NCBI GenBank assembly: GCA_035701825.1
Contig: DASSRK010000043.1
Coordinates: 1-25,510 of the forward strand
Direction of reading: 5' to 3'
Origin: CADEED01 sp035701825
GTDB lineage: Bacteria > Pseudomonadota > Gammaproteobacteria > Steroidobacterales > Steroidobacteraceae
DNA length: 25,510 nt
Below are positions 15,073-23,238 of the stretch, one piece after another. The translations under genes and the position numbers were made by a program. Each line of letters begins with the position of its first letter. Within the stretch, counting starts at the first letter, position 1. The notes below the pieces were generated by a model. It did not search any database. It saw nothing but the letters and a program-made list of their open reading frames with translations, and was not told where the DNA came from.

Positions 15073-15548
15073 CATTTGCGCGACGTGCTGCCGAGGTGGC
15101 GCAGCAGCCCGCGTGCACCGGCCTCGCACAGCTCGACCACGCGCCTGAAATCCTCTTCGCCGCCGTAGTACGGATCGGGCACCTCGACGGTGCCGCACTC
15201 CGGCGCGAACTCCAGGAACAGCCCGAGTTGCGCGCGCGCCCCGCCGCCGAGGCCCTCGAGCCGGGCGAGATTCGCGCGGTCCATCGCCAGCACGTAGTCG
15301 AACTCCTCGAGGTCGGAGCGCGCGACCTGGCGCGCGCGCAGTGCAGCGAGGTCATAGCCGTGGCGCCGCGCCGCCGCGAGCGTGCGCCGGTCGGGCGGCT
15401 CGCCCACGTGGTAGTTAGCAGTGCCGGCCGAGTCCACGTACACCGGCAGGGACGGGAATTCGCGGGCCGCGAGCGCGCGCAGCACGCCCTCCGCGGTGGG
15501 CGAGCGGCAGATGTTGCCGAGGCAGACGAACAGGATGCGGGTGGTCAT
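15072..15548 (-). CDS. Low-molecular-weight protein-tyrosine phosphatase
   Basis: A 158-residue protein beginning MTTRILFVCLGNICRSP, with the phosphatase loop C-X5-R-S (C9, R15) at the N-terminus and the general-acid Asp in DPYY near residue 124, as in LMW-PTP enzymes. These cytosolic phosphatases act on phosphotyrosine in proteins such as exopolysaccharide kinases. ATG 15548 gives the standard length with the P-loop at residue 9; the frame is open to 15590, but the extra residues are basic and unlike the family. A ptp gene near kdsB and rne is also seen in Pseudomonas, where murB lies between; murB is absent here. Confidence 0.93.
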   Translation of the reverse strand: MTTRILFVCLGNICRSPTAEGVLRALAAREFPSLPVYVDSAGTANYHVGEPPDRRTLAAARRHGYDLAALRARQVARSDLEEFDYVLAMDRANLARLEGLGGGARAQLGLFLEFAPECGTVEVPDPYYGGEEDFRRVVELCEAGARGLLRHLGSTSRK

Positions 15549-15752
15549 GGATCCGGGAAGACGCGGCGCCATGCGGCGGCGGGCCCGCATCTTGCCCGTT
15601 CGGCGCGCCCGCCCGCCAATCTCCGGGACGGCCTAACTGCTTGCGCCACCACCCGTGAACGCCCGCACATTTTCTGGAGTTCGGACTTGTGCTGGAGCAC
15701 CATTGCGACATATTCCAAGCGTCGACCCTATCCCCGCCGGTATAAGTGATCC

Positions 15753-17672
15753 ATGAAAAAGAGCGCGCTTGTCCTGCTGTCCGCGGTGTTCTCGGCCCTG
15801 CTGCTGTGCGCCTGCGGCGGCCACGCCAGCGATGATTCGGTCCCGCCCCGGCCCAACGTGGCGCCATATGCGAACGCCGGCACCGACCAGTCGGTCATCG
15901 GCGGCTCGACGGTCACGCTCGATGGCAGCGCCAGCGCCGACACGGACGGCGCGGTGGTTTCATACGCCTGGACACAGACCGCCGGCCCGGCGGTCACGCT
16001 GGCGACCACCAACACGGCCACGACGGCTTTCACCGCCCCAGGCGTGGCGACCCCGACCCCGCTCACCTTTTCATTGGTGGTGACCGACAACATGGGTGCC
16101 GCGAGCGCCGCGGACACCGTCACCGTGACGGTCAATCCGCCGACCGCGGGCACGATCACCGGTGCCGTGCGCTTCATGCGGATTCCGACCTCGGACAATG
16201 GCCTCGACTATGCCGGCCAGCAGTTCGCGTCCGCGCGCGGAGTCGTGGTGCAGGCGGTCAATGCGACCACGGACGTGGTGATCAGCAGCGGAGAGACCAG
16301 CTTCAATGGCACCTACGTGCTGCAGGTGCCGGCCAGCCAGCCCGTGCGGGTGATCGTGTACGCCCAGATGTCGCGCCAGGCCCCGCAAGCGCTGCCGCAC
16401 TGGAACTTCCAGGTCATCGACGCGCAGTCCGGTGACGCCACTTACTCCCATGACGACGGCGTGGTCCTGGATACCTCGGCGCCCGTGACCCATGACATCG
16501 ACATCGCATCGGGCTACGACAGCGCGGGCACCCCCACGGGCACGCGCGATTCGGCGCCGTTCGCCATCCTCGACACGGTGTACAAGGCGCGGCAACTGGT
16601 GCTGGGCGTCCAGCCGACCGCGGACTTCCCGGCGCTTAATCTCGACTGGTCCGTGCTCAATCCCGGCAGCAACACGTACTTCCAGGACGACACGATCGTC
16701 ATTTCGGGTGATGCCACGGAAGACACCGACGAGTTCGACGAGCACGTGCTCGCCCACGAGTTCGGCCACTACATCGAGGCCAACTTCTCGCGCGGCGACA
16801 GCCTCGGCGGTCCCCACGCCCTCGGCGACGAGCTCGACATCCGCGTGGCGTTCAGCGAGGGCTTCGGCTACGCGTTCGCCGCCATGGTGCTGAACGACCC
16901 GGTGATGCGCGACACCTATGTCGGCACCGGCAACGTGTGCCCCAACAACCAGTGCACCTTCGCGTTCAACGTCGAGGACAACCCGGCCGAGCTGCCGGCG
17001 CAAGCCGTTCCGGCCGGGAACGTCGCCTGCTATTGCAGCGAATCGACGGTATGGTCGCTGCTCTGGGACGTGTACGACTCGGCCGCCGACGGGCCCGACA
17101 ACGTGGCGCTCGGGTTCGGACCGATGTGGACCGTGCTGACCAACGAACAGCGCACCGCGCACGCCTTCACCAGCCTGTTCACGTTCATGAGCGCGCTCAA
17201 GAACCGCAATCCCGCGAGCGGCAACGCTCTCAGCACGCTCATCGACTCGCAGAACACCAATGGCGGCGCCATCGAGCCCTACGCATCGAACGAGACTTAC
17301 TTTCCGCCGCCGAGCACGTCGGGCGGGATCCTGCCGATCTACGCCAACATCACGGTCGGCGGCGGCCCGGTGGTGGTGAGCGTCGTCGACGACCACGGCA
17401 CCGAGAACAAGCTCGGCAACGCCCGCTTCCTCAAATTCACGCTGCAGCAGCCGACCACCATCACCATCTCGGCAAGCTCCACCGGCGGCGATGCAGACTT
17501 CTTCGTTTACCGCGACGGCGCCTTCGTCGATGAGGGTTTTTCGTTCGACAACCCGGAGCAGATCACCATGACCAGCGCGCCGGCCGGCGACTACGTGATC
17601 GAAGTCAACGAATACTCGAACATCACCGGCAACGGCACCGGCGATTTCGACATCACCGTCCAGGTCCAGTGA
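15753..17672 (+). CDS. Secreted lipoprotein with PKD-like domain and HExxH metallopeptidase motif
   Basis: A 639-residue predicted lipoprotein: signal peptide with lipobox LCAC (Cys21), then a PKD/Ig-like domain (about 36-130; ANAGTDQSV, LDGSAS.D.DG, VVTDNMGAASAADTVTVTV). A middle region contains AHEFGHYIE, with the zinc motif H335-E-F-G-H339 and a candidate third ligand E369 in FSEGFGYAFAA, the arrangement of gluzincin peptidases. Several Cys in the 390-430 part could form disulphides. A C-terminal beta domain (about 535-639; TTITISASSTGGDADFFVYRDG) resembles PPC pre-peptidase domains of secreted proteases. It probably acts at the outer membrane or cell surface; the substrate is unknown. TATAAG at 15741-15746 lies 6 nt before the ATG. 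The next gene starts 1 nt after its stop. Confidence 0.8.
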   Translation: MKKSALVLLSAVFSALLLCACGGHASDDSVPPRPNVAPYANAGTDQSVIGGSTVTLDGSASADTDGAVVSYAWTQTAGPAVTLATTNTATTAFTAPGVATPTPLTFSLVVTDNMGAASAADTVTVTVNPPTAGTITGAVRFMRIPTSDNGLDYAGQQFASARGVVVQAVNATTDVVISSGETSFNGTYVLQVPASQPVRVIVYAQMSRQAPQALPHWNFQVIDAQSGDATYSHDDGVVLDTSAPVTHDIDIASGYDSAGTPTGTRDSAPFAILDTVYKARQLVLGVQPTADFPALNLDWSVLNPGSNTYFQDDTIVISGDATEDTDEFDEHVLAHEFGHYIEANFSRGDSLGGPHALGDELDIRVAFSEGFGYAFAAMVLNDPVMRDTYVGTGNVCPNNQCTFAFNVEDNPAELPAQAVPAGNVACYCSESTVWSLLWDVYDSAADGPDNVALGFGPMWTVLTNEQRTAHAFTSLFTFMSALKNRNPASGNALSTLIDSQNTNGGAIEPYASNETYFPPPSTSGGILPIYANITVGGGPVVVSVVDDHGTENKLGNARFLKFTLQQPTTITISASSTGGDADFFVYRDGAFVDEGFSFDNPEQITMTSAPAGDYVIEVNEYSNITGNGTGDFDITVQVQ

Positions 17673-17673
17673 G

Positions 17674-18423
17674 ATGACGCGCATGGCCACTAACAACATC
17701 CGCAAGCTCCGAGGCCTCGCCACCGGCATCGCCGTACTGGGCATGCTGCTCGCCGGCTGCAGCAAGGCGCCGGTCCCGGCTCCGGCCGAACCCGCCAGCG
17801 CTCCTCCTGCCAGCGCTCCTCCTGCCAGCGCTCCGCATGCCGGCGAAGCGCCTGGCGGCGATGCGCCGGCCGATACGCCAGATCCGGCCACCGGGACACC
17901 GCCCTCGGATTCCGCCGAGCCTGCACCGTCACCCGGCCCGACGCCGCCGCCCCCGACCGAGCCGTCGGCCGCACCCAAGCCAACGGCCGCCGCGACCGAG
18001 CCGGCGCTCGAGTCCATGCAGCGCGCCGCGCCCAGCGCCAAGATCAGCGTTCCCGTCGACCTGCGCTACCACTTCGACAGCGACCCGGCGACCCACGGTG
18101 CGACCACGCTGCACCTCGCCGCCGTACCGCGCGTCGCGGGCTCCGGCTTGCGCGTCAGCTTCAAGCCCGCGGCTGGCATCGTCCTGCAAGGCGGCGCGCT
18201 CGAGGTGCAGAAGGCCAGCGCCGCGGGCGTCTATCGCCAGCAGTTCTCCGTCGCCCGCTCCGCCAACGCGGCCAGCCAGCTGCGCGTGCTGGTCACGATG
18301 GACATGCCCCAGGGCCAGGCATTCGGATATTTCACGATTCCCCTCGAGTCAGCTCCGCCCGCCTCCGCCACGAAGGCAAGCGGGAATCCTCCGCAAAAGC
18401 CGGAATCGGTAAAACAACGCTGA
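17674..18423 (+). CDS. Proline/alanine-rich lipoprotein of unknown function
   Basis: A 249-residue predicted lipoprotein with lipobox LLAGC (Cys about 29). A long Pro/Ala/Ser/Thr linker (about 30-108) resembles the spacers of cell-envelope proteins. A folded beta-rich domain (about 115-225) contains VDLRYHFDSDPATHGATTLHL and ends QGQAFGYFTIPL. I do not recognise this domain. The gene begins one base after the preceding protease-like gene (TGAGATG), so the two are probably cotranscribed and coupled; it may be an accessory of that protein (inference). ATG 17683, nine bases later, is an equally good start. Confidence 0.75.
   Translation: MTRMATNNIRKLRGLATGIAVLGMLLAGCSKAPVPAPAEPASAPPASAPPASAPHAGEAPGGDAPADTPDPATGTPPSDSAEPAPSPGPTPPPPTEPSAAPKPTAAATEPALESMQRAAPSAKISVPVDLRYHFDSDPATHGATTLHLAAVPRVAGSGLRVSFKPAAGIVLQGGALEVQKASAAGVYRQQFSVARSANAASQLRVLVTMDMPQGQAFGYFTIPLESAPPASATKASGNPPQKPESVKQR
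17794..17838 (+). repeat. 15-bp tandem repeat, three copies
   Basis: GCCAGCGCTCCTCCT occurs at 17794-17808 and 17809-17823, and a third copy (17824-17838) differs in its last bases. It encodes ASAPP repeats in the linker of the lipoprotein. Identical nucleotides in the first two copies point to recent slippage. Confidence 0.85.
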
Positions 18424-18438
18424 CGCCGGCGAGGTGCG

Positions 18439-18457
18439 GGCGCGTAGACTACGCGCC
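18439..18457. promoter_or_regulatory. Perfect palindrome directly before the diguanylate cyclase start
   Basis: GGCGCGTA (18439-18446), loop GAC, TACGCGCC (18450-18457) form an 8-bp inverted repeat ending at the base before GTG 18458. In RNA it would separate GAGG (18431-18434) from the start codon and bring them close when folded. As DNA, TAGACT (18445-18450) could be a weak -10 followed by ACGCGCC. Which role is real cannot be decided from sequence. Confidence 0.45.
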
Positions 18458-20380
18458 GTGATTCGTTTCCATCGACCAGGGATCCTCGCGGGCCTGCTGG
18501 CACTGTCTGCGGGTCTGCAGACGGCACAGGCGGCATGTGTCGGCTCACAAACCGGCGACCTCGCGGCGCTCGAAGAACTCGCGTTCCGCGCCCCGGCCGA
18601 GGCGCTCGCACAACTCGCGGTCGCGCTCTCGTCGCCCCAGGACATGCCTCCGCAGCGCCGCGCGGCGCTGCACGCCATCGCGGCGGATGCCTCGCGCCAG
18701 CTCGGCCTCAGCCGCCAGACCATCACGCACACGGACGCGGGCATCGGCCTGCTGCCTGCCGGCGACATGTCGGACCTCGCCATCCGGCTGCACACCGTGC
18801 GCGCGCTGGTCTCCACCAACGTCGGCGGCATCGACGCGGCCACCGTCGAGCTCACGCGGCTCATCGAGGCCGTGCGCGACCGACCGCTGGCCCTCGGCTG
18901 CCTGCTGCGCGATCGCGGCTGGCTGAATTTCCGTGACGGCAATCCCGACCAGTCGCTCGATGACCTGCTGCGCGCCTACGCGCTGCTGCGCCGGAGCGCG
19001 AGCCGCGAAGAGGCCATGGTGGCGGCCGGCCGCCTGTCGATGGCGCAGTTCTCGGTGCGCGACTATCCGCAGGCGCTGCTGCTGGTCGACGAAACCATCG
19101 CCTTCTTCCGCGAGCAGAAGGCTCCAATCCGCCTCGCCACCGCGCTCGACCGGCGCGCCAAGATCCTCAAGGCCGCGGGTCGCCTCGACGAAGCCATGAT
19201 GGCGGCGGACGAGGCGCTGAAGATCCACCAGAACATCGGCGACCGGGTCGGCACGGGCCTGTCGCAGATGACCGAGTGCAGCGTGCTCATCGAGCGCAAC
19301 GCGCTCAAGGAAGCCGGCGAATGGTGCGACCGCGCCGAGCTCACGCTCAGCCAGACCAGTGGCATGGACGACAACGACTACCGCACCCTGGCGGCCCTGC
19401 GCGGCCGGCTGTATCTCGCGCTCGGCCGTTCGCGCGAGGCCGTGTTGCAGTTCGATCGCGCCATCGCGCCGGGCGGCGCGCAGCCCGCCGACGACATCGC
19501 CGAGCTCTACGAGCTGCGCTCGCGCGCGCACGCCGCGGTCGGCAACTACCCCGCCGCCTTCAACGACCAGGGTGAGTTCCTGCGCCGCATGCGCGAACAG
19601 GGCACGCTCGACCGCATCCGCGAAGTCGCGCAGCTGCGCGTGCAGTTCGAGAACGACCAGGAAAAGCAGAAGATCGCGCTGCTCGAGAAGGACAAGAAGC
19701 TCGCCGAGGAGCGGCTCAACAGCCAGACGCGCACCACGCAGCTCGTGGCCATCGCCGGGCTCACCGGCCTGATCACCGCGTTCTTCCTCGGCTACGCGCT
19801 GCTCTCGAACCGGCGCCACCGCGCCGAGCTGATTCGCCTCGCCGAGCGCGACGAGCTCACCGGGCTCTTGAATCGCCGCGCCATCGTGCGCAAGGCGGTC
19901 GAGTGCCTGTCACGCGCGCGCGAACAGCGCGGTTCGCTGATCATCGGCCTCATCGACCTCGATCACTTCAAGTCGGTCAACGACCGCTTCGGCCACGCGG
20001 TCGGCGACCAGCTGCTGCAGCGGCTCGCGGTGTCCATGCGCACTTCGCTGCACACGCGCGAGATCTTCGGCCGCTACGGCGGCGAGGAATTCCTGGTGCT
20101 GTTCCCCGACATGACCATGGAGCAGGCGCGCCAGGCCTCGGAGAAGCTGCGCACCTCGCTGCGCGACCAGCCGCTGCGCATCGACGACCAGGACGTGAGC
20201 GTCAGCCTGAGCCTCGGGCTCGCGAGCTACGAGAGCGGTGACGTGCTGTTCGACCAGATCGCGCGGCGCGCCGACATCGCGCTGTACGTGGCGAAGACGC
20301 AGGGCCGCGACCGCGTCGAGATCTACAACCCGAACCGCCACGGCGGCCTCGCTTCCAACGCCGCCACGCGCACGCGCTGA
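18458..20380 (+). CDS. TPR-containing membrane diguanylate cyclase (GGDEF)
   Basis: A 640-residue protein: N-terminal signal (about 1-27, ending AQA), an all-helical TPR-like periplasmic sensor (about 35-385), a charged coiled coil (about 390-425), a transmembrane helix (429-449) and a cytosolic GGDEF domain (about 462-625). The domain has DELTGLLNRRA, DLDHFKSVND and the active-site GGEEF (541-545), so it should make c-di-GMP. The RxxD inhibitory site normally just upstream is absent (the sequence there is TREIFGRY). GTG 18458 is preferred; GTG 18434 would overlap the GAGG site and add an Arg-rich stretch. It follows the lipoprotein gene by 34 nt on the same strand. Its ligand is unknown. Confidence 0.9.
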   Translation: MIRFHRPGILAGLLALSAGLQTAQAACVGSQTGDLAALEELAFRAPAEALAQLAVALSSPQDMPPQRRAALHAIAADASRQLGLSRQTITHTDAGIGLLPAGDMSDLAIRLHTVRALVSTNVGGIDAATVELTRLIEAVRDRPLALGCLLRDRGWLNFRDGNPDQSLDDLLRAYALLRRSASREEAMVAAGRLSMAQFSVRDYPQALLLVDETIAFFREQKAPIRLATALDRRAKILKAAGRLDEAMMAADEALKIHQNIGDRVGTGLSQMTECSVLIERNALKEAGEWCDRAELTLSQTSGMDDNDYRTLAALRGRLYLALGRSREAVLQFDRAIAPGGAQPADDIAELYELRSRAHAAVGNYPAAFNDQGEFLRRMREQGTLDRIREVAQLRVQFENDQEKQKIALLEKDKKLAEERLNSQTRTTQLVAIAGLTGLITAFFLGYALLSNRRHRAELIRLAERDELTGLLNRRAIVRKAVECLSRAREQRGSLIIGLIDLDHFKSVNDRFGHAVGDQLLQRLAVSMRTSLHTREIFGRYGGEEFLVLFPDMTMEQARQASEKLRTSLRDQPLRIDDQDVSVSLSLGLASYESGDVLFDQIARRADIALYVAKTQGRDRVEIYNPNRHGGLASNAATRTR

Positions 20381-20414
20381 TGGCCGGCGCAGGCGGTTGC
20401 CGCGAGGCCGCAGC

Positions 20415-21230
20415 TTACTTCCAACTGAGCTCGAAACGGTCCCCGACGCGCAGCGCCTGGCCCGCGCCGCTCACCACGATGGCGTTCTGGCCGAACTTCA
20501 CACCCTGCAGCGCGCGGTCATTGCGATAGGTCTTGAGCGTGGCCAGCGGCTCGATGCCATCCACGGCGCCCGCCTGCTGATCCGTGGTGGTGATCGAGCA
20601 GCGTGTGCACGGCTTCACCAGGCGCAGCGTGATGCCGTCAACCCGCAGCTCGTGGATGCGATCCTCGTCGTACGCCGAGACTCCGTCGATGACCACGTTG
20701 GGTCGGAAGCGCTCCATCGGCAGCGCCTTGGGTAGACGCGCGTTGAGATCGGCGAGCGAGGCGCGCGAAATCACCAGGATGGGAAAGCCGTCGGCGAACT
20801 CGGTGACCGCGCGGGTGGCGCCGGTCCACTCGGGATTGCATTCGCGCGGCACGCGCGCATCGAAGCGCACCAGGCGCAATGGTGTATCGAGGAACCGCGA
20901 GCACCATTGCGCGGCCTGCTCGCCGCAGTCGATGCCGCTGCCGGTGAATTTCCACACCGTGACCGCGCGCGCCTCGCCCGCGCCATCGCGCGGCACGACG
21001 AGCGGCGCCATGCCCGGCGCGGTGAGCTGCAGCGCAGCCCCGTCCACCGCCGTGCCCACCAACGCCATGCGCGGCAGGACGCGCTGCGTGACGAAGCGGC
21101 CATCCGGACGCACCAGCATCCAGTGACGATCGTCGACGAGGCCGGTGTCACCCAGCGGCGCGCTCGCCAGCGCGATGCCGCGGCAGGATTTCACCGGGTA
21201 GATGTTCAGGTCGGTGATCGTGGCCGGCAT
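20415..21230 (-). CDS. MOSC domain protein (YcbX-like)
   Basis: A 271-residue protein with the MOSC N-terminal beta-barrel (ITDLNIYPVKSCRGI, RHWMLVRPDGRFVTQR) and a MOSC domain (about 120-265) with FRPNVVID and the Cys-rich KPCTRCSITT. MOSC proteins bind molybdenum cofactor through a conserved Cys; YcbX in E. coli reduces N-hydroxylated compounds such as base analogues. Unlike YcbX there is no C-terminal ferredoxin domain. It lies 19 nt downstream of kdsB on the same strand and is probably the last gene of that operon, an unusual place for a molybdoenzyme-like protein. Confidence 0.9.
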   Translation of the reverse strand: MPATITDLNIYPVKSCRGIALASAPLGDTGLVDDRHWMLVRPDGRFVTQRVLPRMALVGTAVDGAALQLTAPGMAPLVVPRDGAGEARAVTVWKFTGSGIDCGEQAAQWCSRFLDTPLRLVRFDARVPRECNPEWTGATRAVTEFADGFPILVISRASLADLNARLPKALPMERFRPNVVIDGVSAYDEDRIHELRVDGITLRLVKPCTRCSITTTDQQAGAVDGIEPLATLKTYRNDRALQGVKFGQNAIVVSGAGQALRVGDRFELSWK

Positions 21231-21249
21231 CGAAGCCCAGGTCCGCGCT

Positions 21250-21996
21250 TCAGGGCCGCAGCGCGAGCGCGCGCTCGGCGCGCTCCAGGTCGGCGGCGGT
21301 ATTGACGTCGGCCAGCGGCCGTTCCACCGCCAGCGCCACGCGGATTTCCATGCCGTTCTCCAGCGCGCGCAACTGCTCGAGCTTCTCGATGAGCTCGAGA
21401 CGCGAGGGGCTGAGTCCCGCCAGGCGGCGCAGCGCCCCGACGCGATACGCGTAGATGCCGATGTGGCGCAGGCTGGCCGGCGTCAGCGTGGCCGGGGCGT
21501 CGCGATTCCAGGGAATCGGGGCGCGCGAGAAATACAGCGCGCGGCCGGTGCCGTCGCAGGCCACCTTCACCGTGTTCGGATCGTTGAGGTCGGCGGCCTG
21601 GTCGAGGCGCGCCGCCAGCGTGGCGATGTGCGCGCGCGCATGTTCGGCCAGCAACGCCGCCACCTGGTCGATGACCACGGGCGGAATCAGCGGCTCGTCG
21701 CCCTGCACATTGACCACGATGTCCTCTTCGCGCCAGCCGCGCGTGGCCGACACCTCGGCGATGCGATCGGTGCCCGACAGGTGCGTGCGCGCGGTCATTG
21801 CGACGTCCGCGCCGAAGGCGCGGGCCGCGGTCGCGATGCGCTCATCGTCGGTGGCGACGATCACCTCGGCGGCTGCCGAGCTCCTGGCGCGCTCGTGCAC
21901 CCATTGCAGCATCGGCTTGCCGGCCAGCGGCAACAGCGCCTTGCCCGGCAGGCGCGAGGAATCGAAACGGGCCGGGATGACGACGCGGAAGGTCAC
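21250..21996 (-). CDS. kdsB: 3-deoxy-manno-octulosonate cytidylyltransferase (CMP-Kdo synthetase)
   Basis: A 248-residue cytosolic enzyme that activates Kdo with CTP for lipopolysaccharide inner-core synthesis. It shows VVIPARFDSSRLPGK (nucleotide binding), VATDDERI, HLSGTDRIAE, NVQGDEPLI and the HIGIYAYR segment, all in family order and normal length. The start is GTG at 21996, three nucleotides after the ycaR stop, so translation is probably coupled. Confidence 0.97.
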   Translation of the reverse strand: MTFRVVIPARFDSSRLPGKALLPLAGKPMLQWVHERARSSAAAEVIVATDDERIATAARAFGADVAMTARTHLSGTDRIAEVSATRGWREEDIVVNVQGDEPLIPPVVIDQVAALLAEHARAHIATLAARLDQAADLNDPNTVKVACDGTGRALYFSRAPIPWNRDAPATLTPASLRHIGIYAYRVGALRRLAGLSPSRLELIEKLEQLRALENGMEIRVALAVERPLADVNTAADLERAERALALRP

Positions 21997-21999
21997 GGC

Positions 22000-22188
22000 T
22001 CAGCGCTCGAGCAATGGATCGTCGTGCGCGAGGGAGCGCGCATCTTCCTCGAGCATCATCGGCACGCCATCCCGCACCGGGAAGGCCAGCCGCTCGCCGC
22101 GGCACACCAGCACCGCCGCGTCGCGCTGGTATTTCAGCGGGCCCTTGCACACCGGGCACGCCAGGATATCGAGCAGACGGTCATCCAT
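22000..22188 (-). CDS. ycaR: YcaR/Trm112-family small zinc-ribbon protein
   Basis: A 62-residue protein starting MDDRLLDILACPVCKGPL, the hallmark of the Trm112-like YcaR family. Only one CPVC pair is obvious, with a further Cys in LVCRGERLAFPVRDGVPMML, the usual pattern in bacterial members. Function is not firmly known; eukaryotic Trm112 is a methyltransferase partner. It sits between lpxK (9 nt) and kdsB (3 nt), its conserved place. Confidence 0.95.
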   Translation of the reverse strand: MDDRLLDILACPVCKGPLKYQRDAAVLVCRGERLAFPVRDGVPMMLEEDARSLAHDDPLLER

Positions 22189-22197
22189 ATCGGGAGT

Positions 22198-23226
22198 TCA
22201 AGCCTCGGAATTGTTCCGGAACGCGGCGCGCGCCAGCACCAGGTCGACGAGCTCGCGCGCTTCGCGCTCGCCGAACTCCGCCGTGACCGGCACGTACCAG
22301 CATCGCGCGTCCGCGAAGGACGCGCATTTTACGGCATCCTTTTCGGTCATGAGTACCGGCAGCGAATCACCGAATTCGAGATCCCCAGGCTTGAAGGCGT
22401 GATGATCGGGCAGCGCATGCTCGTACACCGTGAGCCCCGCCCCGCGCAGCATGTCGAAGAAGCGCTGTGGATTGCCGATCCCCGCCACCGCGTGCACGCC
22501 ATTGCCGCGAAAACTCGTGAGCGCGCGCAATGATCCCGCCCCGGCGACCGGGCGCGCATCCGCCGGCTGCAGGTGCATGACGAATGCCGTGTGCGTGACG
22601 AACTTCGGCAGCGTGAACCCCGGCGCCGTCAGCTCGCCGTTGACCACCACCGCATTCACGCGCCGCAGCCGGCGCGGGCTCTCGCGCAGCGGGCCGCGTG
22701 GCAGCAGGCAGCGGTTGCCGAAACCGCGCTGCCCGTCGATGACCACGATCTCGCAATTGCGCACCAGCGCGAGATGCTGGAGCCCATCGTCGGACACCAC
22801 GATGTCGGCGCCGTCGGCCACCGCGGCTTTGGCCGCCGCGACCCGGTCGCGGCCGATGAACACCGTGGCGTGCGCATTGCGCGCCAGCAGCAACGGCTCG
22901 TCACCGACCTCGGAGGGCCGGCTGTGCATGGTCACGCGCGTCACGCCCCGCGCCCGGCCGCCGTAGCCCCGCGACACGATGGCCACTCGCAGGCCCACGG
23001 CCGACAGGCGGCTCGCGAGCCAGGCGACCAGCGGCGTCTTGCCGGTGCCTCCCACGGTGAGATTGCCGATCACCACCACCGGCACGCCGACCTTGACGCG
23101 ATGGCGCAGGCCGAGCCGGTACAGCAGGCTGCGGAACGCCATCACGGCGCCGTACAACCCCGACAGCGGCGCCAGCCACAGCGGACGCGACTCGCTGTAC
23201 CACATCTTTTCCATGCTCGATGCCAT
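22198..23226 (-). CDS. lpxK: Tetraacyldisaccharide 4'-kinase
   Basis: A 342-residue inner-membrane-associated kinase that phosphorylates the lipid A precursor at the 4' position. An N-terminal hydrophobic helix (about 15-40) is followed by the Walker A motif GGTGKTP (59-65), SRGYGG, and VSDDGLQH, the family's catalytic Asp-containing motif. The ATG at 23226 is used, but the family normally begins close to the MEKMWYSES segment, so ATG 23214 is possible. It lies 12 nt after msbA. Confidence 0.96.
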   Translation of the reverse strand: MASSMEKMWYSESRPLWLAPLSGLYGAVMAFRSLLYRLGLRHRVKVGVPVVVIGNLTVGGTGKTPLVAWLASRLSAVGLRVAIVSRGYGGRARGVTRVTMHSRPSEVGDEPLLLARNAHATVFIGRDRVAAAKAAVADGADIVVSDDGLQHLALVRNCEIVVIDGQRGFGNRCLLPRGPLRESPRRLRRVNAVVVNGELTAPGFTLPKFVTHTAFVMHLQPADARPVAGAGSLRALTSFRGNGVHAVAGIGNPQRFFDMLRGAGLTVYEHALPDHHAFKPGDLEFGDSLPVLMTEKDAVKCASFADARCWYVPVTAEFGEREARELVDLVLARAAFRNNSEA

Positions 23227-23238
23227 GCGGCGGCGGAT

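Noticed and set aside
15687..15716. TTGTGC-18-TATTCC as a promoter for the HExxH lipoprotein
   Set aside because: The -10 matches at only three of six positions and the spacer is long; too weak to list.
16071..18041. 656-codon minus-strand frame opposite the two lipoprotein genes
   Set aside because: The plus strand has lipoboxes, a HExxH site and coherent domains; the minus frame is a high-GC shadow of Val/Ala/Gly/Arg repeats.
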